Positions 51,122 to 59,807 of a DNA stretch of 64,000 bases are shown here, piece after piece. How positions within the stretch are numbered: position 1 is the stretch's first letter; each line of letters starts with the position of its first letter. The translations under genes and the position numbers were made by a program. Source of the DNA: Maridesulfovibrio sp050916235 (GTDB lineage Bacteria > Desulfobacterota > Desulfovibrionia > Desulfovibrionales > Desulfovibrionaceae); NCBI RefSeq assembly GCF_050916235.1, contig NZ_CP104854.1:1302001-1366000 (forward strand), read 5' to 3'. The notes under the pieces were generated by a model, which was not told the origin of the DNA, did no database searches, and worked only from the letters and a program-made list of their open reading frames with translations.

Positions 51122-53749
51122 TTATTCCCCGGAAAATTCCATGGTGAAAGAACCGTCTTCGCCCACACCGAGAGACACTGCCGCGGGCATTCCGCCTTCG
51201 GTCATGTGCAGCAGAATTTCCTTGGACATCTTCGGCAGTACATTGCCGTTCAGAATGTACTCAATGTTGCGGGCACCGGTCTCAACCTCGGTACAACGAG
51301 CCGCAATCTGGTCCACCACGGTTTCGTCATAGCTCATCTTCATCTTGTTGTTGGCAAGAAGCATCTTTTCCAGCTTGCCGAGCTTCAGCCGGGTTATGAG
51401 CTTCATGGCATCGGGATCAAGGCTGAAGTAGGGAACCACATTCATACGGGCCAGCAGTGCCGGCTTGAAATGTTGAGAAAGAATGGGCCGAACGGCGGAA
51501 AGAACTGCGTCCATGGGCATTTCATCCCCGCTGACGGTCATTTCCTGAATCACATCCGTGCCGAGGTTGGAAGTAAGGATGATTATGGTGTTCCTGAAGT
51601 TGATGTCCTTGCCTTCGCCGTCGGTAAGCACGCCCTTGTCGAACACCTGATAGAATGTGTTCATTACGTCCAGATGGGCCTTTTCAACCTCATCCAGCAG
51701 GACAACGCTGTAAGGCTGGCGGCGGACAGCCTCGGTGAGCATCCCGCCTTCACCATAGCCAACATAGCCCGGAGGCGAACCGATCAGCCGGGACACGGTA
51801 TGCTTTTCCTGAAATTCACTCATGTTCACGGTAACCACGGAGCGTTCGTCACCGAAAAGCAGGTCGGCGAGAGACAGTCCGGTTTCGGTCTTGCCCACAC
51901 CGGAAGGTCCCACCAGCAGGAACACGCCAATGGGCTGGTCCGGATTCTTGATTCCGGCCTTGGAGGCCCTGATGACTTCGGCAATGGCTGCAAGCCCCTG
52001 ATCCTGCCCCTTGATTCTGGCCTTGAGGCGATCATCAAGATCGGCAACGACACGGGCCTCGTCGCGGGCCATCTTGCCCACCGGAATTCCGGTCCAGTCG
52101 GAAACAACCCGTCCTACCAGGTCAGGAGTAACCTCGACCTGCACCATGGGATTACCGTCCTGAAGTACGGCCAAAGCCGCATCAGCCTTGTCCAGCTCTT
52201 CTTTGAGCTTCGCGATCTGCGCTTCATCGTCTCCGGCTTCCTGAATCTGACTGCGCAGGTCCAGCACGGCATGGGCGGCATCCTTCTCCTTGAGCCACTT
52301 TTCGCTGATTTCTGCAGCCTCGGATTTTTTGGCCTCCATCTCTTCCAGCAGTTTCCGGTATCGATCCTCATCAACTGCGACACCGTTCATCCGGTCACGG
52401 TCAACAGCTGCTTTTTCCCGATCCAGAGCCTGAACCACGCGCTGGCAGTCTTCCAGTACCCCGGGTTTGGACGAAAGGTTCACTTTCACCCGGGCACAGG
52501 TGGTATCAAGCAGATCAATAGCCTTATCAGGCAGGAAACGGCCTGCAATGTAACGGTCGGCATACACTGCGGCGGCAATGTTGGCATCGTCTCGGATAAT
52601 AACATTGTGAGCCTTTTCATAGCTCTCGCGCAGTCCGCGCAGGATGATCGTGGAAGTATCCACCGAAGGCTCATCCAGCTTGACCAGTTGGAACCTGCGG
52701 GCAAGGGCCGGGTCCTTTTCAAAATATTTTTTATACTCGGTCCAGGTGGTGGCGGCACAGGTCTTCAGCTCACCTCTGGCCAGTGCTGGCTTGAGCAGGT
52801 TTGCTGCATCCGCGCCCCCGGCGGACCCTCCGGCACCGACAAGGGTATGGGCCTCATCAATAAACAGGATGATCGGAGTTTCACTGGACTTGATCTCGTC
52901 AATTACCCCCTTGAGCCTGTTCTCAAACTCACCTTTCATTCCTGCTCCTGCTTCAAGCAACCCCATATCAAGACCAAGCAGGGTTACGCCGTTCAGGATT
53001 TCCGGGACATCACCTTCAGTGATGCGCAGGGCCAGTCCCTCGATAACCGCGGTCTTACCCACACCGGGCTCACCCACGAGTATAGGATTGTTCTTGCGGC
53101 GACGGGCCAGAATATCCACCATCTGACGCATTTCCGGGTCACGCCCGAAAACCGGGTCAATGCCCCCGTCACGCGCCTTGGCAGTGAAATCTATACAGAA
53201 GCGGGAAATAAAACCGCCGTCACCCTTTGCCGGACCTGCAGGGGCTGCACCCGATGCGACGGCAGGCTGTTTGTGTTCCACAGAGCCTTTGGCAACGGCC
53301 CAGAATTCCTTGAGCAGGGTTTCGCGGTTTATGCCGGACAGGAGGCTGGAATAGTTGCCCGAGGCATAGAAATTTGGTTTGGAAAGGAACGCCAGCAGCA
53401 CGGCACCGGAACGGATGCGTGATTCGCCGAGTTCCACGGAAGAGATAAGCCATGCGTCCTCGAACAGTTCCAGAAGCATGGGAGAGAATACGGGTTTGCC
53501 GGAATTGCCGGTCTTGAAATCCTGCAGCACGTCGGAAAGCGTAGCTGTCACCCTGGCGGTCTCTACCCCGTACTGACGGAAAATCAACGGCAGGTCACTG
53601 TTCACATCCTCAATGCATTTCAGAAAAAAGTGTTCCACGGACACTTCATAGTTGCTGAGCGAAACACTGAGACCCGCAGCGTTGTGCAGGGCATTGGTGC
53701 TGAAATTGTCCAACTTCGAAAGCAGATTCCTGATGTCTACGTTTATCAT
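51122..53749 (-). CDS. clpV: TssH/ClpV sheath-recycling ATPase
   Basis: The 875-aa protein is a ClpB-type double AAA+ ATPase of the ClpV branch, with a Clp N-domain (1-150), AAA1 Walker A GEPGVGKTAV (about 222), a short coiled middle domain (about 415-530) and AAA2 Walker A GPSGVGKTETG (about 613). It unfolds contracted TssB/TssC sheath. Its ATG overlaps the tssG stop (ATGA). Full length. Confidence 0.97.
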   Translation of the reverse strand: MINVDIRNLLSKLDNFSTNALHNAAGLSVSLSNYEVSVEHFFLKCIEDVNSDLPLIFRQYGVETARVTATLSDVLQDFKTGNSGKPVFSPMLLELFEDAWLISSVELGESRIRSGAVLLAFLSKPNFYASGNYSSLLSGINRETLLKEFWAVAKGSVEHKQPAVASGAAPAGPAKGDGGFISRFCIDFTAKARDGGIDPVFGRDPEMRQMVDILARRRKNNPILVGEPGVGKTAVIEGLALRITEGDVPEILNGVTLLGLDMGLLEAGAGMKGEFENRLKGVIDEIKSSETPIILFIDEAHTLVGAGGSAGGADAANLLKPALARGELKTCAATTWTEYKKYFEKDPALARRFQLVKLDEPSVDTSTIILRGLRESYEKAHNVIIRDDANIAAAVYADRYIAGRFLPDKAIDLLDTTCARVKVNLSSKPGVLEDCQRVVQALDREKAAVDRDRMNGVAVDEDRYRKLLEEMEAKKSEAAEISEKWLKEKDAAHAVLDLRSQIQEAGDDEAQIAKLKEELDKADAALAVLQDGNPMVQVEVTPDLVGRVVSDWTGIPVGKMARDEARVVADLDDRLKARIKGQDQGLAAIAEVIRASKAGIKNPDQPIGVFLLVGPSGVGKTETGLSLADLLFGDERSVVTVNMSEFQEKHTVSRLIGSPPGYVGYGEGGMLTEAVRRQPYSVVLLDEVEKAHLDVMNTFYQVFDKGVLTDGEGKDINFRNTIIILTSNLGTDVIQEMTVSGDEMPMDAVLSAVRPILSQHFKPALLARMNVVPYFSLDPDAMKLITRLKLGKLEKMLLANNKMKMSYDETVVDQIAARCTEVETGARNIEYILNGNVLPKMSKEILLHMTEGGMPAAVSLGVGEDGSFTMEFSGE

Positions 53750-54786
53750 GATTCAAACCTCTTATGGACGTTTCCGCCTTTATTGGGGAATGACGCCTTT
53801 GCATGTTCAAGGTGTTCTCCGGCAAAAACCCAGGTATCGCAGCCGAGGCACGCCCACCCTTCTCCACCGAGCACTACGGTATTGGCCTCTCCCGGCTTCA
53901 TTTCCAGAACAAGATCATACTGGAACGGCTCTACAAGATAGCCGCGCACAAGGTTGTCCAGCATATCGCCGTCTCCATCTCCGGGCAGCAGCTGGTGATA
54001 GCGGCCCGAATCAAGATTCTTTATTTCAATAGCGAATTTGCTGTTACGGTCTTCCAGTTCCTCTCCGATCCAGGACCGTTCTCCAAGCACATTGGAACTT
54101 TCCCCGAGACAGAAAAGCTGGTCCTCTGGCAGCTTGACCTTGCGCAGTACACACTGCTCAATCTGGATGTCCGAATGGTTCAGCGAATCCTTGAGCAGGG
54201 TTTCGAGGCCGAGCGCACTGCGCGGATACTGAGTCAAAAGGCCTATGTGACGGAAACGGCGGCACTCGGGCGGAACATGGGAAAACGCCTTGTAATGCCC
54301 GTAACCGAGCAGACAGCTCAGCCGTTCCAGCCAGGAACTGTCCTTTTCATCCACAGCCTTGATCATCAGCCGGGAACGGCTCCAGGCACGGAAGAACTGG
54401 ACGTAAGCGTTATTGTTCAGAATATCGACAAAATCACGGGTCACCGACTTGTCATCGGAAGCCTCTGCCAGCAGTTCCTCGGTATAAAAAACCGGCAGCG
54501 GTGAAGAAGCCCCGTAAAGACCGAGAAACGTCGCTTCAAGATGATAGATGTCCCCGCCGTCCCTCTCCTCCTGCCCGATATCGCTCAGGTCGGTGGCCGG
54601 AAAGCCCAGAGAGAGTTGCGGACGGACCCGCAGATGATCTCTGTAAAAAGCCTCAAGCTCCTTGCCGGTGCAGGAATGCGAATGCAGCCGCAACAGACGT
54701 ATCGCCTGAAAAAAGGAATACCCGGTCGGATTCTCGAGCAGGTTTCCGATTACAGCAGAGGACGGTTTCCGATCATCGCAATCCAC
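53746..54786 (-). CDS. tssG: TssG baseplate protein
   Basis: The 346-aa protein matches TssG: NPTGYSFFQAIRLLR near the start, RPQLSLGFPATDL and the YGASSPLPVFYTEELL segment. TssG and TssF form the baseplate wedge. GTG at 54786 lies eight bases after GGAG and within the end of tssF (37-bp overlap). Confidence 0.95.
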   Translation of the reverse strand: MDCDDRKPSSAVIGNLLENPTGYSFFQAIRLLRLHSHSCTGKELEAFYRDHLRVRPQLSLGFPATDLSDIGQEERDGGDIYHLEATFLGLYGASSPLPVFYTEELLAEASDDKSVTRDFVDILNNNAYVQFFRAWSRSRLMIKAVDEKDSSWLERLSCLLGYGHYKAFSHVPPECRRFRHIGLLTQYPRSALGLETLLKDSLNHSDIQIEQCVLRKVKLPEDQLFCLGESSNVLGERSWIGEELEDRNSKFAIEIKNLDSGRYHQLLPGDGDGDMLDNLVRGYLVEPFQYDLVLEMKPGEANTVVLGGEGWACLGCDTWVFAGEHLEHAKASFPNKGGNVHKRFES

Positions 54787-56480
54787 TTATAAATCTCCTT
54801 GTTCAGGGTATCCTCTACTGTCAGCCTGGTGAAACAGTTGACCGAAGCGTATCCGGAAAAGAAACGGTTCATGACCGAGCCGAACAGGTAAAGATCTCCG
54901 CTGTTGGCAAATCCGTCACAGTTGAGCGACATGCGGATATCCCGTCCGCGCATGACCAGACCGCGTACCAGCCGGTCTCCCTCATGTACTTCCATGCCGG
55001 AGATGGCCTCGACCCGTTTGGTGTTGGCCACCACTGCCCCGCGATCACGGGTGTCGGTGAAGACGTAAAGCTTGACCATGGCCCGCAGACTCTCCACATC
55101 GGCCACGGACAGGTAATTGAGGTAAAGATGCGAGAGCAGACGCCAGAGCAGGTTTCGGCCCAGCGGCGGCTGTACCGGGGATGTCGGCTGGCGGATATTT
55201 TCAAAGTAAGCAAGTTCCGGAGAGGTGGCCGTCGGCTTGCATATATCGCCGTAGCGCAGTTTCTCCGGGAGATTGCCGTTGGTGCAGGTCAGCGCCATGG
55301 ATAGGGTTTCGGTTGATGGTTCCCTGCCCTCGGACGGATAGGCCACTGAAACAAAAAGATCCGTCTTGTCCCGCACCGCAGAACGGCGGTGATGAACGGT
55401 ATAGACCGGAAGGGACCCTGCCTGCGGATTGAACATATGGAAAGGCTTGTACGGTTTCTCTTCCACTGTCCCCTGCACATAGCCGACCACAGAGTCCACG
55501 GAATAAACTTCGTAGTCTCCACCGGAATCACCTGACGGGCGGACCTGATATTCCGGCCTTTTGTGGTCCAGCACAACCGGTTCCGCGTCACGCTTGAAAA
55601 GGTTGATGGCCGGCGTGGCGAAAAGGCACAGGTCATCCTTGGAAAACCGGTTGAAATTCTGGGGAATCCTCTCAAGTTCCAGTATTATTTTGAACTTCCC
55701 GGACTTACCGCGATTGCGCCAGTTCTCAAGCCCGGTAACTTCAAAGAAAAGAAACTTTTCAGGAAGAATGAAATATTCCTGAAGAATTCTGTATCCGGGA
55801 AAAGCCTGAGACGGATACGGCAGCAAGGCCTCATCGTCCTCAAAACCGACCGGTTTCAGGTTTCTGGTCGGCAGAACGGCGAGACTTCCCCCCTCGGAGC
55901 TGACCTGAATGGAGCGGATGTAGTTGAAAAGGAATTTATAGCGCATGGAAGCTGCGGCAGAATCCCCGGGAAGATGGAAGCGCAGGCTGGAAACATCCCA
56001 TTGGTCAAGCCCGATTCCTTTCAGTTCCAGGCTGATGGTCAGTGTTCCTGAACTGCCCACCCCCTGCACGAGCTGAACATCGGTTATGGAAAGGGGATGA
56101 AGTTCCACGTCGAAAGTTGTGGAAAAAGTACACGGAGTTCCGCCCACCGGGATGGATGCAAGCTGTGACCCGGCAGGAACGTGCAGGCTCTCCATAAGGC
56201 TCGGTTTGGGCGTGAACCTGACAATTGTTGTTGAGGGGATAGGGCGCAGGTAGTGCGGGAAAATCAGCTGCACCAGCCCGTGGACTATCTCCGGAAACTC
56301 GTCATCCAGCTTCTGGTTGATCATGCCGGACATGAAGGCCGAACCTTCCAGAAGACGCTCCACGTCCGGGTCAGCTCCCTGACCGGTAAGCATGGGCGCA
56401 AGCGCGGGATGGGTTTTGGAAAACTCCACCGCAAGTTCGCGCAGATGGCTCAGTTCCCTCTGATAATACTTCTCAATCAT
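54750..56480 (-). CDS. tssF: TssF baseplate protein
   Basis: The 576-aa protein begins MIEKYYQRELSHLRELAVEF, the highly conserved opening of TssF, and contains FAKTHPALAP-like and DPDVERLLEGSAFM segments. It is of normal length. Its Shine-Dalgarno GGAGG, seven bases upstream, is part of the intergenic repeat copy D. It overlaps tssG. Confidence 0.96.
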   Translation of the reverse strand: MIEKYYQRELSHLRELAVEFSKTHPALAPMLTGQGADPDVERLLEGSAFMSGMINQKLDDEFPEIVHGLVQLIFPHYLRPIPSTTIVRFTPKPSLMESLHVPAGSQLASIPVGGTPCTFSTTFDVELHPLSITDVQLVQGVGSSGTLTISLELKGIGLDQWDVSSLRFHLPGDSAAASMRYKFLFNYIRSIQVSSEGGSLAVLPTRNLKPVGFEDDEALLPYPSQAFPGYRILQEYFILPEKFLFFEVTGLENWRNRGKSGKFKIILELERIPQNFNRFSKDDLCLFATPAINLFKRDAEPVVLDHKRPEYQVRPSGDSGGDYEVYSVDSVVGYVQGTVEEKPYKPFHMFNPQAGSLPVYTVHHRRSAVRDKTDLFVSVAYPSEGREPSTETLSMALTCTNGNLPEKLRYGDICKPTATSPELAYFENIRQPTSPVQPPLGRNLLWRLLSHLYLNYLSVADVESLRAMVKLYVFTDTRDRGAVVANTKRVEAISGMEVHEGDRLVRGLVMRGRDIRMSLNCDGFANSGDLYLFGSVMNRFFSGYASVNCFTRLTVEDTLNKEIYKWIAMIGNRPLL

Positions 56481-56481
56481 C

Positions 56482-56640
56482 CAGATGCCTCCGGCGGACC
56501 TGTAGGGCTGGCTTTGATGCGCTGTGCACTTTGGCTATCTGATTTTGCCTCCGGCGGCTTAAACCCTTTTGCAAAAGGGTTTAAGAATCCCAAAACCTTT
56601 CAATAAGGTTCAGCCGTTTCAAATGCCAAAATTGCACAGA
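56482..56640. repeat. Intergenic repeat copy D with long perfect palindrome
   Basis: Two GCCTCCGGCGG motifs (from about 56485 and 56546) flank a partly unique stretch. They are followed by a 26-bp perfect palindrome (56559-56584, arms of TTAAACCCTTTT) and CAAAACCTTTCAATAAGG. It fills the 240-bp gap between tssE and tssF. The rest of the gap is AT-rich without gene. Confidence 0.7.
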
Positions 56641-56720
56641 GAAAGATACACAACCGCAGAATTTACAACTTGTTTCAATTTTCCTGAAAACGGCTCAAAT
56701 TCACTGCTTACAAAATAACT

Positions 56721-57140
56721 CTAGCTGTCCTTGACCGAAATCAGGCCGTCCGGGTCAAGAACCGTTTCAAAAACCACCGGCAGTTCATTTTCTTCAAGGG
56801 CCAGCTTCCCCTGCAGCTTGAAATGGAGAGACAGTGGATTATCCTCTTCCGGTACGAACTGGATATTCACATTGGACAGCCTCGGCTCATATTTGAGGAT
56901 AACCTCGGTCATGGCCTCCTCGATGCCGCGCACCGCATCCAGCCCTGTAGCCCCGATCATGGACGTAAAATCAGGTACCCCGAAATCAGGGGCGATCTGG
57001 GCATTTCCCTGCCGGGTGTTCAGTATCAGCCGCAGGTAATCCAGAATGGATTTAACGACCTGCCCCGGCTCTGCCGAATCACGCCAGTCCGGATCCTGTT
57101 CCATGAACCGTATGCGTTCAAGCAACCTCTGTCCGCTCAA
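56721..57140 (-). CDS. tssE: TssE baseplate protein (gp25-like)
   Basis: The 139-aa protein has the gp25/TssE fold: LLERIRFMEQDP at the start, VKSILDYLRLILNTRQGNAQIAPDFGVPDF-like core and YEPRLSNVNIQF. The initiation codon is TTG, with GGAGG four bases upstream. It forms the baseplate hub side that starts sheath polymerisation. It lies downstream of hcp, behind a terminator-like hairpin. Confidence 0.95.
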   Translation of the reverse strand: MSGQRLLERIRFMEQDPDWRDSAEPGQVVKSILDYLRLILNTRQGNAQIAPDFGVPDFTSMIGATGLDAVRGIEEAMTEVILKYEPRLSNVNIQFVPEEDNPLSLHFKLQGKLALEENELPVVFETVLDPDGLISVKDS

Positions 57141-57176
57141 AATACCTCCGTAAAATGGACAGCCTGTGTCCTGTCA

Positions 57177-57204
57177 AAGCGGGGAGCACCTGAGCTCCCC
57201 GCTT
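57177..57204 (-). terminator. Attenuator/terminator-like hairpin after hcp
   Basis: An 11-bp perfect stem, AAGCGGGGAGC/GCTCCCCGCTT with a 6-base loop, lies 10 bp past the hcp stop; on the minus strand a short TTT follows. It may end part of the transcripts so that Hcp exceeds the baseplate proteins. Confidence 0.6.
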
Positions 57205-57214
57205 CAATTCATTT

Positions 57215-57697
57215 CTAACTGGCTTTCCAGTCGTCGGTGTATTCAATGTTGCCGTCGGCATAAGTCCAGGTGATTTTGGAATAGGTGAAGCTGACTTCTT
57301 CCATGTCATGGTAGGGCTTGTTGTCGGTGACAAAGGTCAGCGGCTTGTAGTTGTGCAGGTTAACGATGATGGCTTCTTCCATCTTGATGGTGTAGTACTT
57401 CTTTTCCACACCTGTTGCGTCGATATGGTAATGGTCGATCTGAACTGTGAGCTGCTCACCCTTGCAGCAGGCCTGGGCCAGTTTGGGGGATGCGTTGTCC
57501 ACGTGTTTGGTAACTGTGAAAGGCTGGTGGATGCGCTGTCCGGTAGGCAGACCGGTATGGGTATCCTTGGGGATTTCCACATTGTGATCCAGCCCGTAAA
57601 CAAGCATGGTGTCTTTTTTGTCTCCAGTCTGGGTGCAGTCACCCTTGATCTGTCCCTGAGTCTTGCCTGTGACCTTCATATACGAAGTAAGTGCCAT
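57215..57697 (-). CDS. hcp: Hcp (TssD), T6SS inner tube protein
   Basis: The 160-aa protein is Hcp: MALTSYMKVTGKTQGQIKGD start, HQPFTVTKHVDNASPKLAQA and a long beta-sandwich ending in ITWTYADGNIEYTDDW. Hexamers stack to form the tube that is propelled outward. AAGGAGAAGG precedes the ATG. Flanking hairpins on both sides of the gene suggest separate control of its mRNA level. Confidence 0.97.
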   Translation of the reverse strand: MALTSYMKVTGKTQGQIKGDCTQTGDKKDTMLVYGLDHNVEIPKDTHTGLPTGQRIHQPFTVTKHVDNASPKLAQACCKGEQLTVQIDHYHIDATGVEKKYYTIKMEEAIIVNLHNYKPLTFVTDNKPYHDMEEVSFTYSKITWTYADGNIEYTDDWKAS

Positions 57698-57741
57698 AAC
57701 CTTCTCCTTGAAATTGCCGGTTAAAGGTTGAGCTGTTCAGT

Positions 57742-57770
57742 GGCTGCTGCGGTTACGCCGCACGGCAGCC
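57742..57770 (-). promoter_or_regulatory. Stem-loop between tssC and hcp
   Basis: GGCTGC/GCAGCC (57742-57747 with 57765-57770) with an inner TGCGG/CCGCA stem. There is no T-run, so it is more likely an mRNA-processing or stability structure in the hcp leader than a terminator. Confidence 0.5.
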
Positions 57771-57787
57771 GGACCCCTTCTACGCTG

Positions 57788-59269
57788 TTATTCCTTCTCC
57801 AGTTTGCCCACCAGTGACAGGGTGAAAGCCGCGCCCATGTACTTGAAGTGCGGACGGGCCTTCAGGGACACCTGATACCAGCCCGGATCGCCTTCCACAT
57901 CGCTGACCTCGATCTTGGCCATACGCAGGGGCCTGCGGCTGCGCACACTGGGTGCGGGGTTGTCCATTTCGGTAACGTACTGGGAAATCCAGGTATTGAG
58001 TTCACGTTCCAGATCTCCGCGCTCCTTCCAGGTACCGATATTCTCGCGCTGGATAACCTTGATGTAATGGGCCAGACGGTCCATTATCATCATGTAGGGG
58101 AGCTGAGTGGAAAGCTTGTAGTTGAGCTCGGCCTCCTTGCCCTCCTTGCTGATTCCGAAGAATTTCGGCTTCTGGCAGGAGTTGGCTGAGAAGAAGGCTG
58201 CATTGTCGCTGCCCTTGCGCATGGTCAGGCCGATGAATCCTTCCTCGGCCAGTTCGTATTCCCTGCGCTCGGAAAGGAGCACCTGTGTGGGAATCTTGGT
58301 CTGCACCGCGCCCATGGCCTCATACTGATAGAGAGGAAGATCCTCTACAGCACCACCACCCTGCGGGCCGATGATATTTGCGCACCAGCGGTATTTCGCA
58401 AAGGAATCGGTAAGCTTGGAGGCAAAGGCAAAAGCGGTGTTGCCCCAGCAGAAATCATCATCGCCGTCGGAAACGGATTCCTGATAATTAAAGCTCTTGG
58501 CCGGAAGTGTGTCCTGACCGTAAGGCAGGCGCAGCAGGAACTTGGGCAGGGTAAGCCCTACGTTGCGGGAATCATCAGATTCACGGAAGGAGTTCCATTT
58601 AGCGTATTGCGGCATCTCAAAAATGGATTTCAGATCCTTGAGGTTGGGCAGCTCACTCCATTTTTCAATGCCGAAAAACTCCGGTCCGGCAGCAGCGATA
58701 AACGGCGCATGGGCCATGGCCGCTACTGAAGCCGTATACTGCAAAAGTTTCATATCCTGCGGTCCGGGACCGAAATCATAGTTCCCGACAATAGCCCCAA
58801 AAGGCTGACCGCCGAACTGTCCATACTCCGCAGTATATGCCTGCTTGTAGAGTCCGGACTTGGTGATTTCCGGAGCATCGTCAAAATCGTCCAGCAGATC
58901 CTGCTTGGATACGTTCATTATCTGAATGCGCACGTTTTCCCGGAAATCAGTACGGTCCACCAGGAATTTGAGCGAACGCCACGAGGATTCCAGCTGCTGG
59001 AATTCCTTGTTGTGGATGATACTGTCCATCTGTGCGGACAGCTTCTGGTCAATCTGTGCCAGCATGTCGTCCACAAGATTGCCGGAAACCTTTGCGCCTT
59101 CGCGCTCCGGTTTCACCATTTCCTCAAGGAAGGCCTGCAGCCCGGCCTTGGTTACGGAATAGGCCTCGTCGTCCGGTTTAAGCTTTGTTGCCTCGACAAT
59201 ATCATCAAGGAGCGAGACTTCGGAGGTGCTTTCCACTTGTTGCTGTTGTTCAAGTTTCTCTTCTGCCAT
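57788..59269 (-). CDS. tssC: TssC/VipB sheath large subunit
   Basis: The 493-aa protein is canonical TssC: a polar Gln-rich start, FQQLESSWRSLKFLVDRTDF, GAIVGNYDFGPGPQDM, AAAGPEFFGIEKW and the C-terminal handshake region ending GAAFTLSLVGKLEKE. It is of normal length. It assembles with TssB into the contractile sheath. It starts 11 bp after tssB. Confidence 0.97.
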   Translation of the reverse strand: MAEEKLEQQQQVESTSEVSLLDDIVEATKLKPDDEAYSVTKAGLQAFLEEMVKPEREGAKVSGNLVDDMLAQIDQKLSAQMDSIIHNKEFQQLESSWRSLKFLVDRTDFRENVRIQIMNVSKQDLLDDFDDAPEITKSGLYKQAYTAEYGQFGGQPFGAIVGNYDFGPGPQDMKLLQYTASVAAMAHAPFIAAAGPEFFGIEKWSELPNLKDLKSIFEMPQYAKWNSFRESDDSRNVGLTLPKFLLRLPYGQDTLPAKSFNYQESVSDGDDDFCWGNTAFAFASKLTDSFAKYRWCANIIGPQGGGAVEDLPLYQYEAMGAVQTKIPTQVLLSERREYELAEEGFIGLTMRKGSDNAAFFSANSCQKPKFFGISKEGKEAELNYKLSTQLPYMMIMDRLAHYIKVIQRENIGTWKERGDLERELNTWISQYVTEMDNPAPSVRSRRPLRMAKIEVSDVEGDPGWYQVSLKARPHFKYMGAAFTLSLVGKLEKE

Positions 59270-59280
59270 CGATCTTCCCC

Positions 59281-59763
59281 CTACTCGATTCCAAGTTCTT
59301 TGAGCAGGCGTTCGCGGGCGCCTTCATCGGCGACAAGCCCCTGCACTTTTTTCCTGAATTCCGGCACGTTGGAGAGAGGTCCCTTTAAGGCCTTCAGCGC
59401 CTCGCGCAGCTCCATGAGCTTCTGAAGCTCCGGAACCTGATTTATAATCTGGTCCGGATCGAAATCCTTGAGGCTCTCAAATTTGAGATTAACGGCCATC
59501 TGAGCATCCGGGTCACCGCCAAGCTTGTTGTCAACGCCGATCTTAAGTTCAAGATCCTGTGCCTTAAGCACCTCGTTGAAGTTGTCCTTGTCGATATTTA
59601 CCGGATCCCGGTCCTCGACCATCCGGTCATCTTCCTTCTGGGTGAAGTCTCCTACCACCAGCAGTTTGAGAGGAAGCTCAACCTCTTCCTTGGCATCCCC
59701 TGTCTCGGGCTTGTAAACAATGTTGACCCGCTCTTTGGGAGCAACTGAACCTTCTTTAGCCAT
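59281..59763 (-). CDS. tssB: TssB/VipA sheath small subunit
   Basis: The 160-aa protein is canonical TssB: ERVNIVYKPETGDAKEEVEL, PLKLLVVGDFTQKEDDR, the NLKFESLKDFDPDQI segment and an ELREALKALKGPLSN helix. ATG at 59763 is eight bases from GGAGG; an in-frame TTG at 59769 is too close to it. It pairs with TssC and carries the helix recognised by ClpV. Confidence 0.97.
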   Translation of the reverse strand: MAKEGSVAPKERVNIVYKPETGDAKEEVELPLKLLVVGDFTQKEDDRMVEDRDPVNIDKDNFNEVLKAQDLELKIGVDNKLGGDPDAQMAVNLKFESLKDFDPDQIINQVPELQKLMELREALKALKGPLSNVPEFRKKVQGLVADEGARERLLKELGIE

Positions 59764-59807
59764 ATTCAAGACCTCCGCTGAATAGTTTCTCTGAACAGTT
59801 CAAAACG

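Noticed and set aside
51113..53422. A 769-codon open frame on the plus strand across clpV
   Set aside because: It is antisense to a full-length, motif-complete ClpV gene; its product has low-complexity His/Gly-rich composition typical of a reverse-frame shadow and no family motif.
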